DNA from: Salinigranum salinum
Lineage (GTDB): Archaea > Halobacteriota > Halobacteria > Halobacteriales > Haloferacaceae
NCBI RefSeq assembly: GCF_009176545.1
Contig: NZ_VTOJ01000002.1
Location: 992,001 to 1,056,000, forward strand
Reading direction: 5' to 3'
Length of the DNA stretch: 64,000 bases
Positions 41,908 to 51,543 of this stretch are shown piece by piece. Made by a program: the position numbers and the translations under genes. A model generated the notes under the pieces. It worked only from the letters and a program-made list of their open reading frames with translations, did no database searches and was not told the origin of the DNA. The first letter of the stretch is position 1, and the number at the start of each line of letters is the position of its first letter.

Positions 41908-42429
41908 ATGAGTATGAGAGTCTACCCGTGTCCGCTCTGCGGTCGGTGGAAGAACCGTCAGGGGACGCCGTTCACCGAGGAGTCGCAAACGATGGACCAC
42001 ATCACGCGGACGAACGACGCGACGCACCGAGAGGAGCAAGGCGAAGCGTACTGGGGGAAGATCGATCCCACCGACGTCGACGAGCCGCCGGTCGACGGAG
42101 AGGGCGATGCGGGGCGATCGAAGCCGATGAGAGGGGTGTCAATCGACCCGGACCGTGAGCCGGTGCCCGTGATCGAGGCCATCGAGGAGAACGGCGCTCG
42201 GATTCGCGAGCTGGAGGCGCTCGCCGAGGAGAACGCGGCACTCCGGGCCCGTGTCGACGAGCTGGAACGGGTGGTGGAGGCGATGCGAGGGGACGTGGCC
42301 GGGCTGTACGCGGCGCTGGAGACCGACGTGAAGGGTCGCCACGTCGCCTGGTCGTCGACCGACGAACGCGGCTGGATTCCCGAGTCGGTCGACCCGAACG
42401 ACCCCACGGGAGCGTTCGACGACGAGTGA
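41908..42429 (+). CDS. Zinc-finger and coiled-coil protein, haloarchaeal
   Basis: A 173-residue protein. The N-terminus YPCPLCGRWKN has one CxxC pair; a His and other ligands (MDHITR, DATH) follow within 35 residues, so a zinc site is plausible. Residues about 85-135 form a coiled coil (RELEALAEENAALRARVDEL, then ERVVEAM). The C-terminal tail is acidic. ATGs at 41908 and 41914 are both possible. No family name or role is known to me; proteins of this form (zinc site plus coiled coil) are typically regulatory or scaffolding. Confidence 0.75.
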   Translation: MSMRVYPCPLCGRWKNRQGTPFTEESQTMDHITRTNDATHREEQGEAYWGKIDPTDVDEPPVDGEGDAGRSKPMRGVSIDPDREPVPVIEAIEENGARIRELEALAEENAALRARVDELERVVEAMRGDVAGLYAALETDVKGRHVAWSSTDERGWIPESVDPNDPTGAFDDE

Positions 42430-42715
42430 GCCAGAGAGACGTCGACAGGGTACGCGTGCCGACCAGCACCGATCGATTCGATGCGAAAACAGTCGAAGTC
42501 TCCGATCCCTACGAGGGGACGCAGCCGGACCGGATCCTCGGGTTCCGATCCGAAACGACGACACGGCGTTCACACGGACGGCGGTCCACGAGGCGACTGG
42601 TGTCGACCGACGCGCCCGGACGGTTCTCTGGAGTCTCGAGAACCGTGGATGCGGTCGTCACCAGGGGCGGTACCAGGTTTCGAGGAGTGGGCGTGCGCCG
42701 AGACCGAGGAGAGCG

Positions 42716-42898
42716 ATGACACGGGCGACGTTCGGACGGGAGCGCGTCGCGTGGGGTTCGGACTTCCCGTTCGTGAGTTCCGGCGGGGTCGAGTACGCCG
42801 ACGCGCTGGCGTGTCTCGACCACTTCGACAGCCTCTCGACGAGCGATCACCGCTGGCTGACCGAACGGGCGTTCACGCGGTTCGTGGGCATCGACTAA
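42716..42898 (+). pseudogene. C-terminal remnant of an amidohydrolase-2 family protein
   Basis: The frame encodes RERVAWGSDFPFVSSGGVEY, then a helix and LTERAFTRFVGID, which is the C-terminal end of metal-dependent amidohydrolases (the WGSDFP motif with its catalytic Asp, and the terminal helix). The remaining about 250 residues, including the N-terminal HxH site, are missing upstream, where frames change phase. It is therefore a degraded or truncated gene. The flanking 42430-42715 and 42899-43202 contain no other supported gene. Confidence 0.65.
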
Positions 42899-43202
42899 AC
42901 TGCGACTGCGGAACGTGGGCGGACAAGAGCGTGGCGGGCCGTCGGGGACGCCGGATCCGCGGCGTCCCCGTGGGGCGCGCGGTGTGGCCGTTGACGTCCC
43001 CCAGACCACAGAGAGCGCAGTCTGTGTCGCCTCCGTCGGGTGGCTCGTGCGGTGTCGCAGTTCCGGCTCGTGGTCCCACAGCCGACGTCGTGGACTGCCT
43101 CCCAGTGTCGCTGTGACAGTCGGTCGGAGGCTCTCCTCGGCGGAACCGTGTGTCGTCGCCTGCGCGGCGCTGACGTCGGAACGGGGCGGGGGACCGAGAA
43201 CG

Positions 43203-43610
43203 TCAGTCCATGACGTTCCCTTCGCGGTACGAGACGAACGCGGTGACGTCCATCGTCGAGACGATGCCGACGACCCCGTCTTCCCCGGTGACCGGGAGGT
43301 GGTGGATGCCGTGGACGATCATCTTCGCGGCGGCGTCCCGAACCGAGGCGTGTTCGGGGATGGTGACGACCTCGTGCGTCATGTACCGCTCGACCGTCAC
43401 CTCGTCGCCGAAGTCGCCGTCCGAGACGATCTTCGCGAGATCGGTGCTCGTCAGCATCCCGATGGGGTGGTGGTCCGCGTCGACGACGACGAGCGAACTG
43501 ACGCCGGCCTCCAGAAGCGTGTCGGCAGCGTCCGAGATGGGCGTGTCGGGAGTGACGGTGAGGACGCCGGAGGTCATGAGCTGGGTGACAGGAGTGCCGT
43601 CTGTGACCAT
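43203..43610 (-). CDS. CBS-domain pair protein
   Basis: A 135-residue stand-alone Bateman module: two CBS motifs at about 8-60 (VTPDTPISDAADTLLEAGVS, then SLVVVDADHHPIGMLTSTDL) and 72-128 (YMTHEVVTIPEHASVRDAAA, then HHLPVTGEDGVVGIVSTMDV). Such proteins sense adenosine nucleotides or S-adenosylmethionine and regulate partners. GTG/ATG context and length are normal. No operon partner. Confidence 0.88.
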   Translation of the reverse strand: MVTDGTPVTQLMTSGVLTVTPDTPISDAADTLLEAGVSSLVVVDADHHPIGMLTSTDLAKIVSDGDFGDEVTVERYMTHEVVTIPEHASVRDAAAKMIVHGIHHLPVTGEDGVVGIVSTMDVTAFVSYREGNVMD

Positions 43611-43887
43611 GCGACCACACTCGTCCGTATCCAGTTAATACTTGTCGGCGACCCGACTATCAGCGGAACGGCGGCGGTCACGTCCCGCACGGTCGAGCAG
43701 GATCGTCGCGCGTCGATCGGACGTCGCAGTCGTTAATGTCCCTCTCAGTATGTCACTGCGGACCGTCTTTCGGGGCGCGGGAGGCGTTCGTGAGACAGTG
43801 TACGAACACGCCGGCGAAGCGGCCGGGGAGCGACAGTCCAGCGGGTCGCAGTGGACCACGGTGTATCCGCTCGCGAGAGGAACGAGA

Positions 43888-44253
43888 TCAGGCCGTGACG
43901 ATCTGCGCCTCGAGGTCGCCGACGACGCTCATCACCGTATCGACGTCCTCGTCGGCGACGTCGAACGTCTCCAGCGCCTCCCGGAGGTGGGTGGCCACGA
44001 GCGCGAACTGGTCGTGCGTCACGTCCAGATGCTGGTGGGCAGCGTGCATGTCGGCTCCCGTGTAGTCGACGGGACCACCGGTGACGGAGCTGATGAACTG
44101 CGTCTGGTGTGCCCGCAACGCGTCCATGTCCGTCTCCTCGAACATCGGCGCCAGTCGGTCGTCCGCGAGGACGCGTTCGTAGAACTCGTCGACCACGGCC
44201 GTGATGGCCTCGTCCCCACCGAGGCGGTGGTACAGCGGCTGTTCCGGATCCAT
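43888..44253 (-). CDS. Group I truncated hemoglobin
   Basis: A 121-residue 2-on-2 globin. It begins PLYHRLGGDEAITAVVDEFY with Tyr25 at helix B position 10, and carries the proximal-His region MHAAHQHLDV (His73), then HFALVATHL-like helix G. Truncated hemoglobins bind O2 and NO and often act in NO detoxification. It is divergent from the H-NOX gene across an AT-rich 247-base promoter region, so both may react to the same gas. The ATG at 44253 is preferred over upstream codons because the globin pre-helix starts there. Confidence 0.88.
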   Translation of the reverse strand: MDPEQPLYHRLGGDEAITAVVDEFYERVLADDRLAPMFEETDMDALRAHQTQFISSVTGGPVDYTGADMHAAHQHLDVTHDQFALVATHLREALETFDVADEDVDTVMSVVGDLEAQIVTA

Positions 44254-44500
44254 AATCACTCGTTAATCCTCTCCGTATTAGGTGTATTCACTAATGTAAC
44301 TTCGGTAACTGAAAATATTATATACAGAGAAAGTCATTATATTCATAACGATGTTAAGTAGTGCTTTATCAGTGGCATTGGGCGGCCGCGTGAGACGACC
44401 GGCCGGAGATAGAGGCGTGACACGACCGCCCGGAGAGAGAACGGACACCGCGTGCGGCCATCCGGTCGCCGGACCACGGCAGCCCAGCAGGTGGTGAGTC
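44254..44500. promoter_or_regulatory. AT-rich divergent promoter region (globin / H-NOX)
   Basis: The stretch from about 44256 to 44370 is AT-rich compared with neighbouring DNA, with aaatattatatacag near 44307 as a likely TATA element for the rightward operon and gtaacttcggtaac near 44297 as a short inverted repeat. The long leader before the GTG of the H-NOX gene could be untranslated. Confidence 0.45.
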
Positions 44501-45052
44501 GTGCACGGAATCGTCCTGAAAGGGCTGAAGGACTTCGTCGTCGACTCGTACGATCGCGACACGTGGCAGACGCTCCAGCGGGAGGCCGAACTGCCGCACC
44601 GGCTGTACGTCCCGGTGACGGAGTACCCCGACGAGGACGTCCTGACCCTCGTGGAGACCGCGTCTAGGCTCACCGATCTCCCGGTGCCCGATCTGCTCGA
44701 ATCGTTCGGTCGGTTCATCGTACCGCCGCTGGTCGAAACCTACGGCATCCACGTCGACGCCGACTGGACCGGACTCGAACTCATCGCCAACGTCGAGACG
44801 TACATCCACCTCGCGCTCCGGGCGAAACAGATCTCGACGTACACGCCCCCCGAGCTTGAAGCGGAGTGGCGCGGAACGGACACGGTCAGCGTCGTCTACC
44901 GGTCGGATCGACAGCTCTGTCACCTCGCGCGGGGCATCATCAACGGTGTCGGCGACTACTTCGACGAACCGTACGTCATCGAGGAACCCCGCTGTATGCA
45001 CGCGGGCGACGACCACTGTGAACTCGTCGTGAGCCGTGCGCCCGGTGTCTGA
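44501..45052 (+). CDS. H-NOX (heme NO/O2-binding) sensor protein
   Basis: A 183-residue stand-alone H-NOX domain (HNOB family) that starts MHGIVLKGLKDFVV. The proximal heme ligand position is His103 (YIHLALR), and the propionate-binding YxSxR motif is YRSDR at 133-137, exactly as in bacterial H-NOX. Such sensors bind NO or O2 at a ferrous heme and pass the signal to a partner protein. The next gene is a chemotaxis transducer without an extracellular sensing domain, a combination also seen in bacteria where H-NOX controls chemoreceptors. The GTG start at 44501 is the only one that includes the whole N-terminal helix. Confidence 0.9.
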   Translation: MHGIVLKGLKDFVVDSYDRDTWQTLQREAELPHRLYVPVTEYPDEDVLTLVETASRLTDLPVPDLLESFGRFIVPPLVETYGIHVDADWTGLELIANVETYIHLALRAKQISTYTPPELEAEWRGTDTVSVVYRSDRQLCHLARGIINGVGDYFDEPYVIEEPRCMHAGDDHCELVVSRAPGV

Positions 45053-45206
45053 ACGGGATGCAGTCCACCGATTCCCTCGACGGCAGAGCGACCTCACTCG
45101 CCTCGCCAGCCGGGTTTAACAATAGGTTCAACTCTTTAAATTCGATTTATTATAACATTATGTGCAGGCTAAAGGTTTATTATGGAAGATAATAAACTCA
45201 CTGAAC

Positions 45207-47183
45207 ATGGTAGGTTACTCTGAACCCCTGTTACCAGGGTTCATACGCCGACGGTACGCCCTCCGGTTCGGAGCGGTCCTGGGGGTCGTCGCCGTCGCCG
45301 TCGGCGGGATGGGCCTGGGGCTGGGAGCAACGACAGCGTATCAGGTTCCGACGAATCTCGTCGTCGGAGCGGTCGGTGGCATCCTCGTCAGTGGCCTGCT
45401 CGGTGGCGTCCTAGTCCAGCGGACGATGGACGCCGTCGACTCCATCCGTACGAACGCCGACCAGCTCCGCGACGGGGACCTCGACGTCGACTTCGACCAG
45501 GAACGCGTCGACGGCGTCGGGCAGCTAGCGGGGTCGCTCGCCGCGCTCCGCGACGCCGTCGACGAACAGCGGACGCAGGCCCAGGCCGACCGACGCCGGT
45601 TCGAAGAGTACCAGCGTCAGCTCGAGGCGACCGCCACCGAGTACGCCGACGGGCTGGACACGGCGCGCACGGATCGGTCGGTTCGGCTGCCGACCGACGT
45701 CCAGAGCGACGCGATGGCGACGGTCGGCGTCGCGTGTAACGAGCTCCTGCAGACGCGACAGAGCCAGGTGGACGACCTGGAAGCGAGATGTGAGCGGTCG
45801 TCCCGGGAGGCGCAGGAGCTGAAAGCGCAGGCGAGGGAGTACGCGGACGTCTTCGAGGAGTGCGCGGAGGGCGACCTCGGCCAGCGGATGGACGAGGACG
45901 TCGACAGCCCGATCGCCGCCGAGTTCGCCGCCCGCTTCAACGAGATGATGTCGCAGTTCGAGTGGGCGACCGTCGAAGCCGAGAACTTCGCCGCGGAGGT
46001 CGCGACGCTGGGCAACGAGGTCACGGTGAGCACCGCCGAGGTGCGCGAGGGGAGCGAGCAGGTCGCCGGCAGTCTGAACACCATCTCGGACGTGACCGAA
46101 CAGCAGTACGAGAACCTCGACGCGGTGGTGTCGGACATGACCGATCTCTCCGCGGCGATCGAGGAGATCGACGCCTCGTCGAGCGACGTCGCCGACATCG
46201 CCCAGCAGACGGTCGAGACCGGGCGAGCGGGTCGTGAGGCGGCCACCGAAGCGATCGACGGCATGAAGGAGATCGAACAGGAGTCCGTCGACACGGTCGA
46301 GGAGATCGAACGGCTCGAGTCCGCGGTTCAGCAGATCGACGAGCTCATCGAGTTCATCCGCGAGGTCGCCGAGCAGACGAACATGCTGGCACTGAACGCG
46401 AACATCGAGGCGTCCCGCGCCGGCGAATCCGGGCAGGGGTTCGCGGTGGTTGCCCGCGAGATCAAAGAGCTCGCCAAGGGGACGAAGGACGCGGCGGCGG
46501 ACATCGAGACCCGACTCGAGGAGATCCAGACGCGAACGTCCGAGACGGTCGAGGAGGTTCGTGAGACGCGGGAGAAGATCGCACGCCACACCGGCTCGGT
46601 GGAGAACGCCGCGAACGCGCTCAACGACATCGCCGAGAACGCACGCGACACGAACGCCGGGGTCCAGGACGTCAGCTCGGTCATGAGCCAGCAGGCCGAC
46701 GCCACCCAGGCCGTGCTCGCAGCCGTCGACGGAGCGACGGAGACCAGCGCCGAGACGGTCGAGGAGGCGACCGCGACGGCGCGGGGAGCCGAAGAACAGA
46801 CCCGTGCGTTGAGCGCGGTCTCGGACCGTGCGGAGGCGCTGTCGACGCAGGCGACCCGACTGAAACAGACGCTCGATCAGTTCGAGACCGACGGGGCGGC
46901 CACCACCGGGACCGACGTGGGTTCGGCCGCTGCGGATGCGGTCGACGCGGAGTCGGACGACCCCGCGGAGCGAGATGACGGGTCGACGCCCGAGACGGAA
47001 GGGGAGAGCGAAGGGTCCGGCGTGGTCGAACACGCGGAGACCGTGGGCGTCGAGGCGACCAACGGCACGAGCCTGACGGACGCCGAGTCGGCCGACCACC
47101 GAGACCGTGAGCGGGACGCCGACGCCGAGTCGCGAGACAGCGAGGGGGGGCAGTCGTCAGTCGACGGCACTACGGAGCCATGA
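45207..47183 (+). CDS. Two-TM methyl-accepting chemotaxis transducer without extracellular domain
   Basis: A 658-residue transducer. TM1 (about 20-41) and TM2 (about 50-70) are joined by fewer than ten outside residues; a HAMP domain (71-125) and the long coiled-coil signalling domain follow. The kinase-contact hairpin is [20 protein letters not shown], near-canonical, and a Glu/Ser/Asp-rich tail of about 100 residues ends the protein. With no ligand domain it must be driven by a partner; the H-NOX directly upstream (AT-rich 154-base gap) is the obvious candidate. The layout also resembles sensory-rhodopsin transducers, but no rhodopsin gene is nearby. ATG at 45207 is chosen because TM1 begins soon after. 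Confidence 0.9.
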   Translation: MVGYSEPLLPGFIRRRYALRFGAVLGVVAVAVGGMGLGLGATTAYQVPTNLVVGAVGGILVSGLLGGVLVQRTMDAVDSIRTNADQLRDGDLDVDFDQERVDGVGQLAGSLAALRDAVDEQRTQAQADRRRFEEYQRQLEATATEYADGLDTARTDRSVRLPTDVQSDAMATVGVACNELLQTRQSQVDDLEARCERSSREAQELKAQAREYADVFEECAEGDLGQRMDEDVDSPIAAEFAARFNEMMSQFEWATVEAENFAAEVATLGNEVTVSTAEVREGSEQVAGSLNTISDVTEQQYENLDAVVSDMTDLSAAIEEIDASSSDVADIAQQTVETGRAGREAATEAIDGMKEIEQESVDTVEEIERLESAVQQIDELIEFIREVAEQTNMLALNANIEASRAGESGQGFAVVAREIKELAKGTKDAAADIETRLEEIQTRTSETVEEVRETREKIARHTGSVENAANALNDIAENARDTNAGVQDVSSVMSQQADATQAVLAAVDGATETSAETVEEATATARGAEEQTRALSAVSDRAEALSTQATRLKQTLDQFETDGAATTGTDVGSAAADAVDAESDDPAERDDGSTPETEGESEGSGVVEHAETVGVEATNGTSLTDAESADHRDRERDADAESRDSEGGQSSVDGTTEP

Positions 47184-47226
47184 CACACCCGACCTCGACG
47201 GCCCACGGCAGGCGGAGTGATCGCGG

Positions 47227-47814
47227 ATGAGTGGGCAGCTGGCGGCGTTCGACGAGAGCGAGGCGGTCGATCCGGAGTCGGTGATCGAGTTCCTGGAGTT
47301 CCGTCTCGACGGCGCGCGGTACGCGCTCGAGATCGGACGAGTCGGGCCGGTCGTCCGGCACCCCGCGACGACGCGCGTTCCGGGCGCCCCGTCGGGGATC
47401 TACGGGGCATCGACGAACGAAGGGGACGTGGTCGTCGTCGTCGACACGTACGCGGTCGTCGGTCTCGACCGACCGTTCGCCGACCCGGACGAGGGGTATC
47501 TCGTACTCCTGAAAGAGGACGACACGCCCCAACCCATCGGGCTCCTCGTCGAGGCGATCGACGGGATCGCCCGCCGCCACGTCGACACGGTGTCGCCACC
47601 ACGAACGGGTGGCACGTCGGTCGACGACCAGTGGTTCAGGGCCACGATCGAGAGAGACGGAGGCCGGGACGTCCCGGTGTTCGACAGCCAGCAGCTCGTC
47701 GCCGCGCTTCACGCGGCACGGGGAGCAGACATGAACACGATGCAACAGACAGACGCGGAAGACGTGCGAGCCGACCGAGACCGAACCGAGGACCGAAGCG
47801 AGGTGGACGGATGA
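47227..47814 (+). CDS. cheW: CheW coupling protein
   Basis: A 195-residue CheW domain protein that links transducers to CheA. The double beta-barrel core runs from about 18 to 165 (EFLEFRLDGARYALEIGRVG; GAPSGIYGASTNEGDVVVVV). An acidic C-terminal tail of 30 residues is lineage-specific. Its stop codon overlaps the cheY start (ATGA). The start at 47227 gives a normal N-terminus. Confidence 0.9.
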   Translation: MSGQLAAFDESEAVDPESVIEFLEFRLDGARYALEIGRVGPVVRHPATTRVPGAPSGIYGASTNEGDVVVVVDTYAVVGLDRPFADPDEGYLVLLKEDDTPQPIGLLVEAIDGIARRHVDTVSPPRTGGTSVDDQWFRATIERDGGRDVPVFDSQQLVAALHAARGADMNTMQQTDAEDVRADRDRTEDRSEVDG

Positions 47815-48188
47815 CCGTCGGAATCCTGCTCGTCGACGACTCGAACTACATGCGGAGCAGGCTGAAGAGCGCGCTCGACGACGACGAGTACGAGGTCGTC
47901 GACGAGGCGTCGAACGGGGCGTGGGCCGTCCAGAAGTACAAGGAGCAGACCGACGACATCGACGTCGTCCTGATGGACATCGTGATGCGGAAGGCGAACG
48001 GGGTGAAGGCGACTGCGGCGATCAAACACCTCGACAAGGACGCGCGTGTCATCATGTGTACGAGCGTCGGGCAACGGAAGAAGATGGAGCTGGCCGCCCG
48101 TGCCGGCGCGGACGGCTACATCACGAAACCGTTCGACGACGACGAGATCGTCAGAGCGATCCGAAGCATTCTCATGAGCGAGGCATGA
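47811..48188 (+). CDS. cheY: CheY response regulator
   Basis: A 125-residue receiver domain. Asp9-Asp10, phospho-acceptor Asp56 (LMDIVM), Thr84 (MCTSVGQ) and Lys106 (ITKPF) are present. In haloarchaea phospho-CheY acts on the archaellum motor through CheF and related proteins. In most archaeal CheY the residue after DIVM is Pro; here it is Arg. The start overlaps the cheW stop. Confidence 0.93.
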   Translation: MTVGILLVDDSNYMRSRLKSALDDDEYEVVDEASNGAWAVQKYKEQTDDIDVVLMDIVMRKANGVKATAAIKHLDKDARVIMCTSVGQRKKMELAARAGADGYITKPFDDDEIVRAIRSILMSEA

Positions 48189-48249
48189 GCCGTCCGGAGA
48201 GACGAGCGCGACCGACCGTGGCGGTCGTGAGTGAGCGGGGACAACCGCC

Positions 48250-51200
48250 GTGAACCGAGACGCCGAGTTCGTCCGTGAGACCAGGGCCTCGTTACAGCAG
48301 CTGACGAGCGGTCTCCTCGAACTCGAACGGGAGGGACTCACCCGCGACCGCCTGGACGAGCTGTTCCGCACGGCGCACACGCTGAAGGGCAACTGCGGGA
48401 TGGCGGGGCTCGACGGGGCGAGTCGGCTCGCTCACGCGGTCGAGGAGCTCCTCTCCGAACTGCGCGACGGGAGTCTCGCGCCCACGCCGCCGCTGATCGA
48501 CGCGTCGCTCGCCGCACTCGACGACATCAATGCGATGGTCGTGGAGTGGCACGAAGACGAGACCGTGACGACGGACCCGAGTCCGTCGGTGTCGACACTC
48601 CGCGACGCGATGCACCGACACCGCGACGATCCCGGGGTCGAAGACGAGAGACAGCCGCCGACCGACGACGGTCCGGCACGTCCCGAATCCGACGCCACGC
48701 CGACGGTCGACGTCGGATTCGACCTCACCGAAGACGAAGTCGACGCTGTTGGTGACGAACTCGATCTCACCGGGGACGAAGTCGGTCTCGCCGAAGACGA
48801 GTTCGAGACAGGTGACGACCCCTTCGATCTCACCGAGGACGAACTCGACGCAGGTGACGACGCCTTCGGTCTCACCGGGGCCGGAGTCGATCGGACGGAC
48901 GACGAGTTCGATCCGGCGGTCGTCGACGCACTCGACTCCGCGAGCGGCTTCGACGACCTCGAAGCGCTCCTCGCCGAGCTCGACGAGCCAGACGTACGGG
49001 ACGACGAGGACGAGGCGCGGTGGGGGGCGTTCGACAGTGTCGAGCCGGACGACTCGGAAGACGCGGGAGACGCCGACCGGACGAGGTCGGATGGACGTCT
49101 CGCGGGACGCAGCGCTCGACCGGAGGAGATCGACGCATCGTCCGAGCCGATGGCCGAGTTCGACACGATCAAGGGTGGCGTCGAGCAGGACGACATCTCG
49201 TCGCTCGACGGCGAGCTCGTCGACGTCGAGTTCGGCGAGTTCGACGACGACGACGAGCTGTCGATTCAGGACCTCCTGGACGGGGAGGTGGCCGGGACGG
49301 ATGCGACGAGCGGAGCCGTCGATCGGATCGACGACGGGGCCGACGAGGAGCGGCCCGCGGACTCGTCTGACGTCCCGAGATCGTTCGACGTCGACGACGA
49401 GACCAGTCTCGACGACGTCGGTTCCGAGCTGACCGCTTCCGGCGTGACCGACGTCTCCGAGGGCCGGGAACCGTCGAACGACGCGACGAGCGCGGACACC
49501 GCCGGGCCGGACGACGTGACGAGTGCGGATACGGTCGAGCCGGAGAGTGCGGGAGGTGTAGATGCAGCCATCGCCGAACCGGACGAGGGAGCGAGCGCGG
49601 ACACCGCCGACTCGGAGAGCGGGGCCGGTGCGGACACCACTGAACCGAAAAGCGCGGTCGGTGCGGACACCACCGAGCCGGGCGACGTGGGGAGTACGGA
49701 CACTGCCGAGCCGGACGAGGTGGAGAGTACGGACCGCGAGGAAGAGAACCCGTTCGTCCAGGCCGACCTCGTCGACGAGGCCGAGACGGACGAGCCGGCG
49801 TCCGAACGGGTGACGAGCACGGACCGCGGCGACGACGAAGCCGTCGTCGGAGCCGACGAGCCGGTCCAGCCGACGGACCCGTTCGAGCCGTCCGACGACC
49901 CGGCGACCGGAGAGTCCGTCGAAGCGGCGTCGGACTCGACCGACGATCCAGCCGATGGACCCGATATCGACTTCGCTGGGGGTGACTCGTCACATCCGGA
50001 CAGAGTCGACGCGAAGACAGACGACGAACCGGAGATCGACCTCTCGGACGTCCTCCGCGAGGAACCCGAGACCGATCCGGACGTCGGTGGCGACGCGCCC
50101 GCGGGGCTGCCGGACATCGACGAACTCGGCGCGTCCGTGACCGACGACGTGCCGGTCGCGCACGAACCGACGCCCGACGTGTCGTTCCAGCGAGACCGAC
50201 ACACCGTCGAGTTCGAGTCGCGGTTCGCCGAGCGGTTCGGCACCACCCCCGACGGCGAGTCGGAGCCGCTGGTGCAGACGGCGTCGTCGACCATCGAGGA
50301 GAGCTGCCTCGACACCAATCGGTACCAGTCGAGCAGCGCCGTGGAATCCCCTCCCGGCGAGGTGGGCGCGACACCGACGACTCAGGTGGGGTCGATCACG
50401 GTCGACGTGCAGAACGCGGACACGCTGTTGAACCTGGTGGACGAGCTGTCGCTGGCACAGCTCCGACTCAGAGAGGCGGACGAGAACGAACGCGACGACC
50501 ACCTCTCGACGCTCGAGTCGGTGACCGCCGAACTCCGGCGGACGGTGATGGACCTCCGTCTTATGCCCCTCTCGACCGTCGACGTCGGGCTTCCTCGAAT
50601 CGTCCGCGACGTCGCACGGGAGCAGGGCAAGCGGGTCGCGTTCGAGGTCTCCGACGAGGGCGTCAATCTCGACCGGGGCATCATCGAGAAACTCGGCGAT
50701 CCGCTGGTCCACCTCGTCCGCAACGCGGTCGATCACGGCATCGAGTCGCCTCGAGAACGCAAGCGGAAGGACAAACCGCCAGAGGGGACGATCGAACTCC
50801 GGGCGTGGCGCGACCGCGATCGCGCGGTCATCGAGATCGAAGACGACGGCCGAGGGATCAGCACGGACCGACTCCGACAGCACGCGGTCGAGACCGGGCT
50901 GCGCTCTCGGATAGGGGTCGAGAAGCTGTCGCAGGACGAGGTGTACGACCTCGTCTTCGAACCGGGCTTTTCGACCGCGGCGGAGGTGACGGACGTCAGC
51001 GGCCGCGGCGTCGGCATGGACGCGGTCAAACGGACCATCAACTCGCTGGACGGGACGGTGAGCATCGAGAGCGAACCGGACGTGGGGACGACCATCCGGA
51101 TCGGGCTCCCCGTCTCGGTCGCCGTCTCGAAGATGCTGTTCGTCGAGGTCGGCTCCGAACGGTACGCGATGCCGGCGAGCGTCGTCAACGACGTCGAGGG

Positions 51201-51543
51201 CGTCGACGAGGAGGCACTCACCGGCGACGGTCGGATCGCCGTCGAGTGGCCCGACGAGTCGGTCGACCGACCGGACTACGTGCCGCTCCGTTCCGTCCGC
51301 GAAGCGTTCGACGTCCGAGACGGCGGCGTCGACTCCACGAACCGCGTCGAAGACCAGCGGGTCGTCGTCCGGCTGGAGCCCGACACGCGCGAACTCGCCC
51401 TCCTCTGTGACGGGGTCGACGACGCCCGCGAGGTCGTGGTCAAACCCTACGAGGGCCTGCTCGGCGACGTCCCCGGGATCAGCGGGGCGACGATGAGCGA
51501 GGACGGATCGCTGGTGAATATCATCGAGGTGACATCGATATGA
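48250..51543 (+). CDS. cheA: CheA histidine kinase with a very long acidic linker
   Basis: A 1097-residue kinase (GTG start). The HPt domain has His43 in RTAHTLKGNCG. From about residue 105 to 710 lies an acidic linker with two degenerate tandem repeat zones: DLTEDE.DAGDD-type units (about 158-220) and about 12-residue units like SADTAEPDE (about 415-500). The dimerisation helices (from about 715), ATPase with N box HLVRNAVDHG, G1 DDGRGI and G2 GRGVGMD, and a C-terminal CheW-like domain (about 955-1095) follow. A separate CheY-binding domain is not obvious. The gene overlaps cheC (ATGA). Confidence 0.93.
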   Translation: MNRDAEFVRETRASLQQLTSGLLELEREGLTRDRLDELFRTAHTLKGNCGMAGLDGASRLAHAVEELLSELRDGSLAPTPPLIDASLAALDDINAMVVEWHEDETVTTDPSPSVSTLRDAMHRHRDDPGVEDERQPPTDDGPARPESDATPTVDVGFDLTEDEVDAVGDELDLTGDEVGLAEDEFETGDDPFDLTEDELDAGDDAFGLTGAGVDRTDDEFDPAVVDALDSASGFDDLEALLAELDEPDVRDDEDEARWGAFDSVEPDDSEDAGDADRTRSDGRLAGRSARPEEIDASSEPMAEFDTIKGGVEQDDISSLDGELVDVEFGEFDDDDELSIQDLLDGEVAGTDATSGAVDRIDDGADEERPADSSDVPRSFDVDDETSLDDVGSELTASGVTDVSEGREPSNDATSADTAGPDDVTSADTVEPESAGGVDAAIAEPDEGASADTADSESGAGADTTEPKSAVGADTTEPGDVGSTDTAEPDEVESTDREEENPFVQADLVDEAETDEPASERVTSTDRGDDEAVVGADEPVQPTDPFEPSDDPATGESVEAASDSTDDPADGPDIDFAGGDSSHPDRVDAKTDDEPEIDLSDVLREEPETDPDVGGDAPAGLPDIDELGASVTDDVPVAHEPTPDVSFQRDRHTVEFESRFAERFGTTPDGESEPLVQTASSTIEESCLDTNRYQSSSAVESPPGEVGATPTTQVGSITVDVQNADTLLNLVDELSLAQLRLREADENERDDHLSTLESVTAELRRTVMDLRLMPLSTVDVGLPRIVRDVAREQGKRVAFEVSDEGVNLDRGIIEKLGDPLVHLVRNAVDHGIESPRERKRKDKPPEGTIELRAWRDRDRAVIEIEDDGRGISTDRLRQHAVETGLRSRIGVEKLSQDEVYDLVFEPGFSTAAEVTDVSGRGVGMDAVKRTINSLDGTVSIESEPDVGTTIRIGLPVSVAVSKMLFVEVGSERYAMPASVVNDVEGVDEEALTGDGRIAVEWPDESVDRPDYVPLRSVREAFDVRDGGVDSTNRVEDQRVVVRLEPDTRELALLCDGVDDAREVVVKPYEGLLGDVPGISGATMSEDGSLVNIIEVTSI

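Noticed and set aside
45525-47099. 524-codon minus-strand frame
   Set aside because: Antisense to the chemotaxis transducer, whose coiled-coil and hairpin motifs are unmistakable.
45207-47183. Sensory-rhodopsin transducer (HtrII) identity
   Set aside because: The two-TM layout fits, but no rhodopsin gene is adjacent and H-NOX is; kept as an alternative only.
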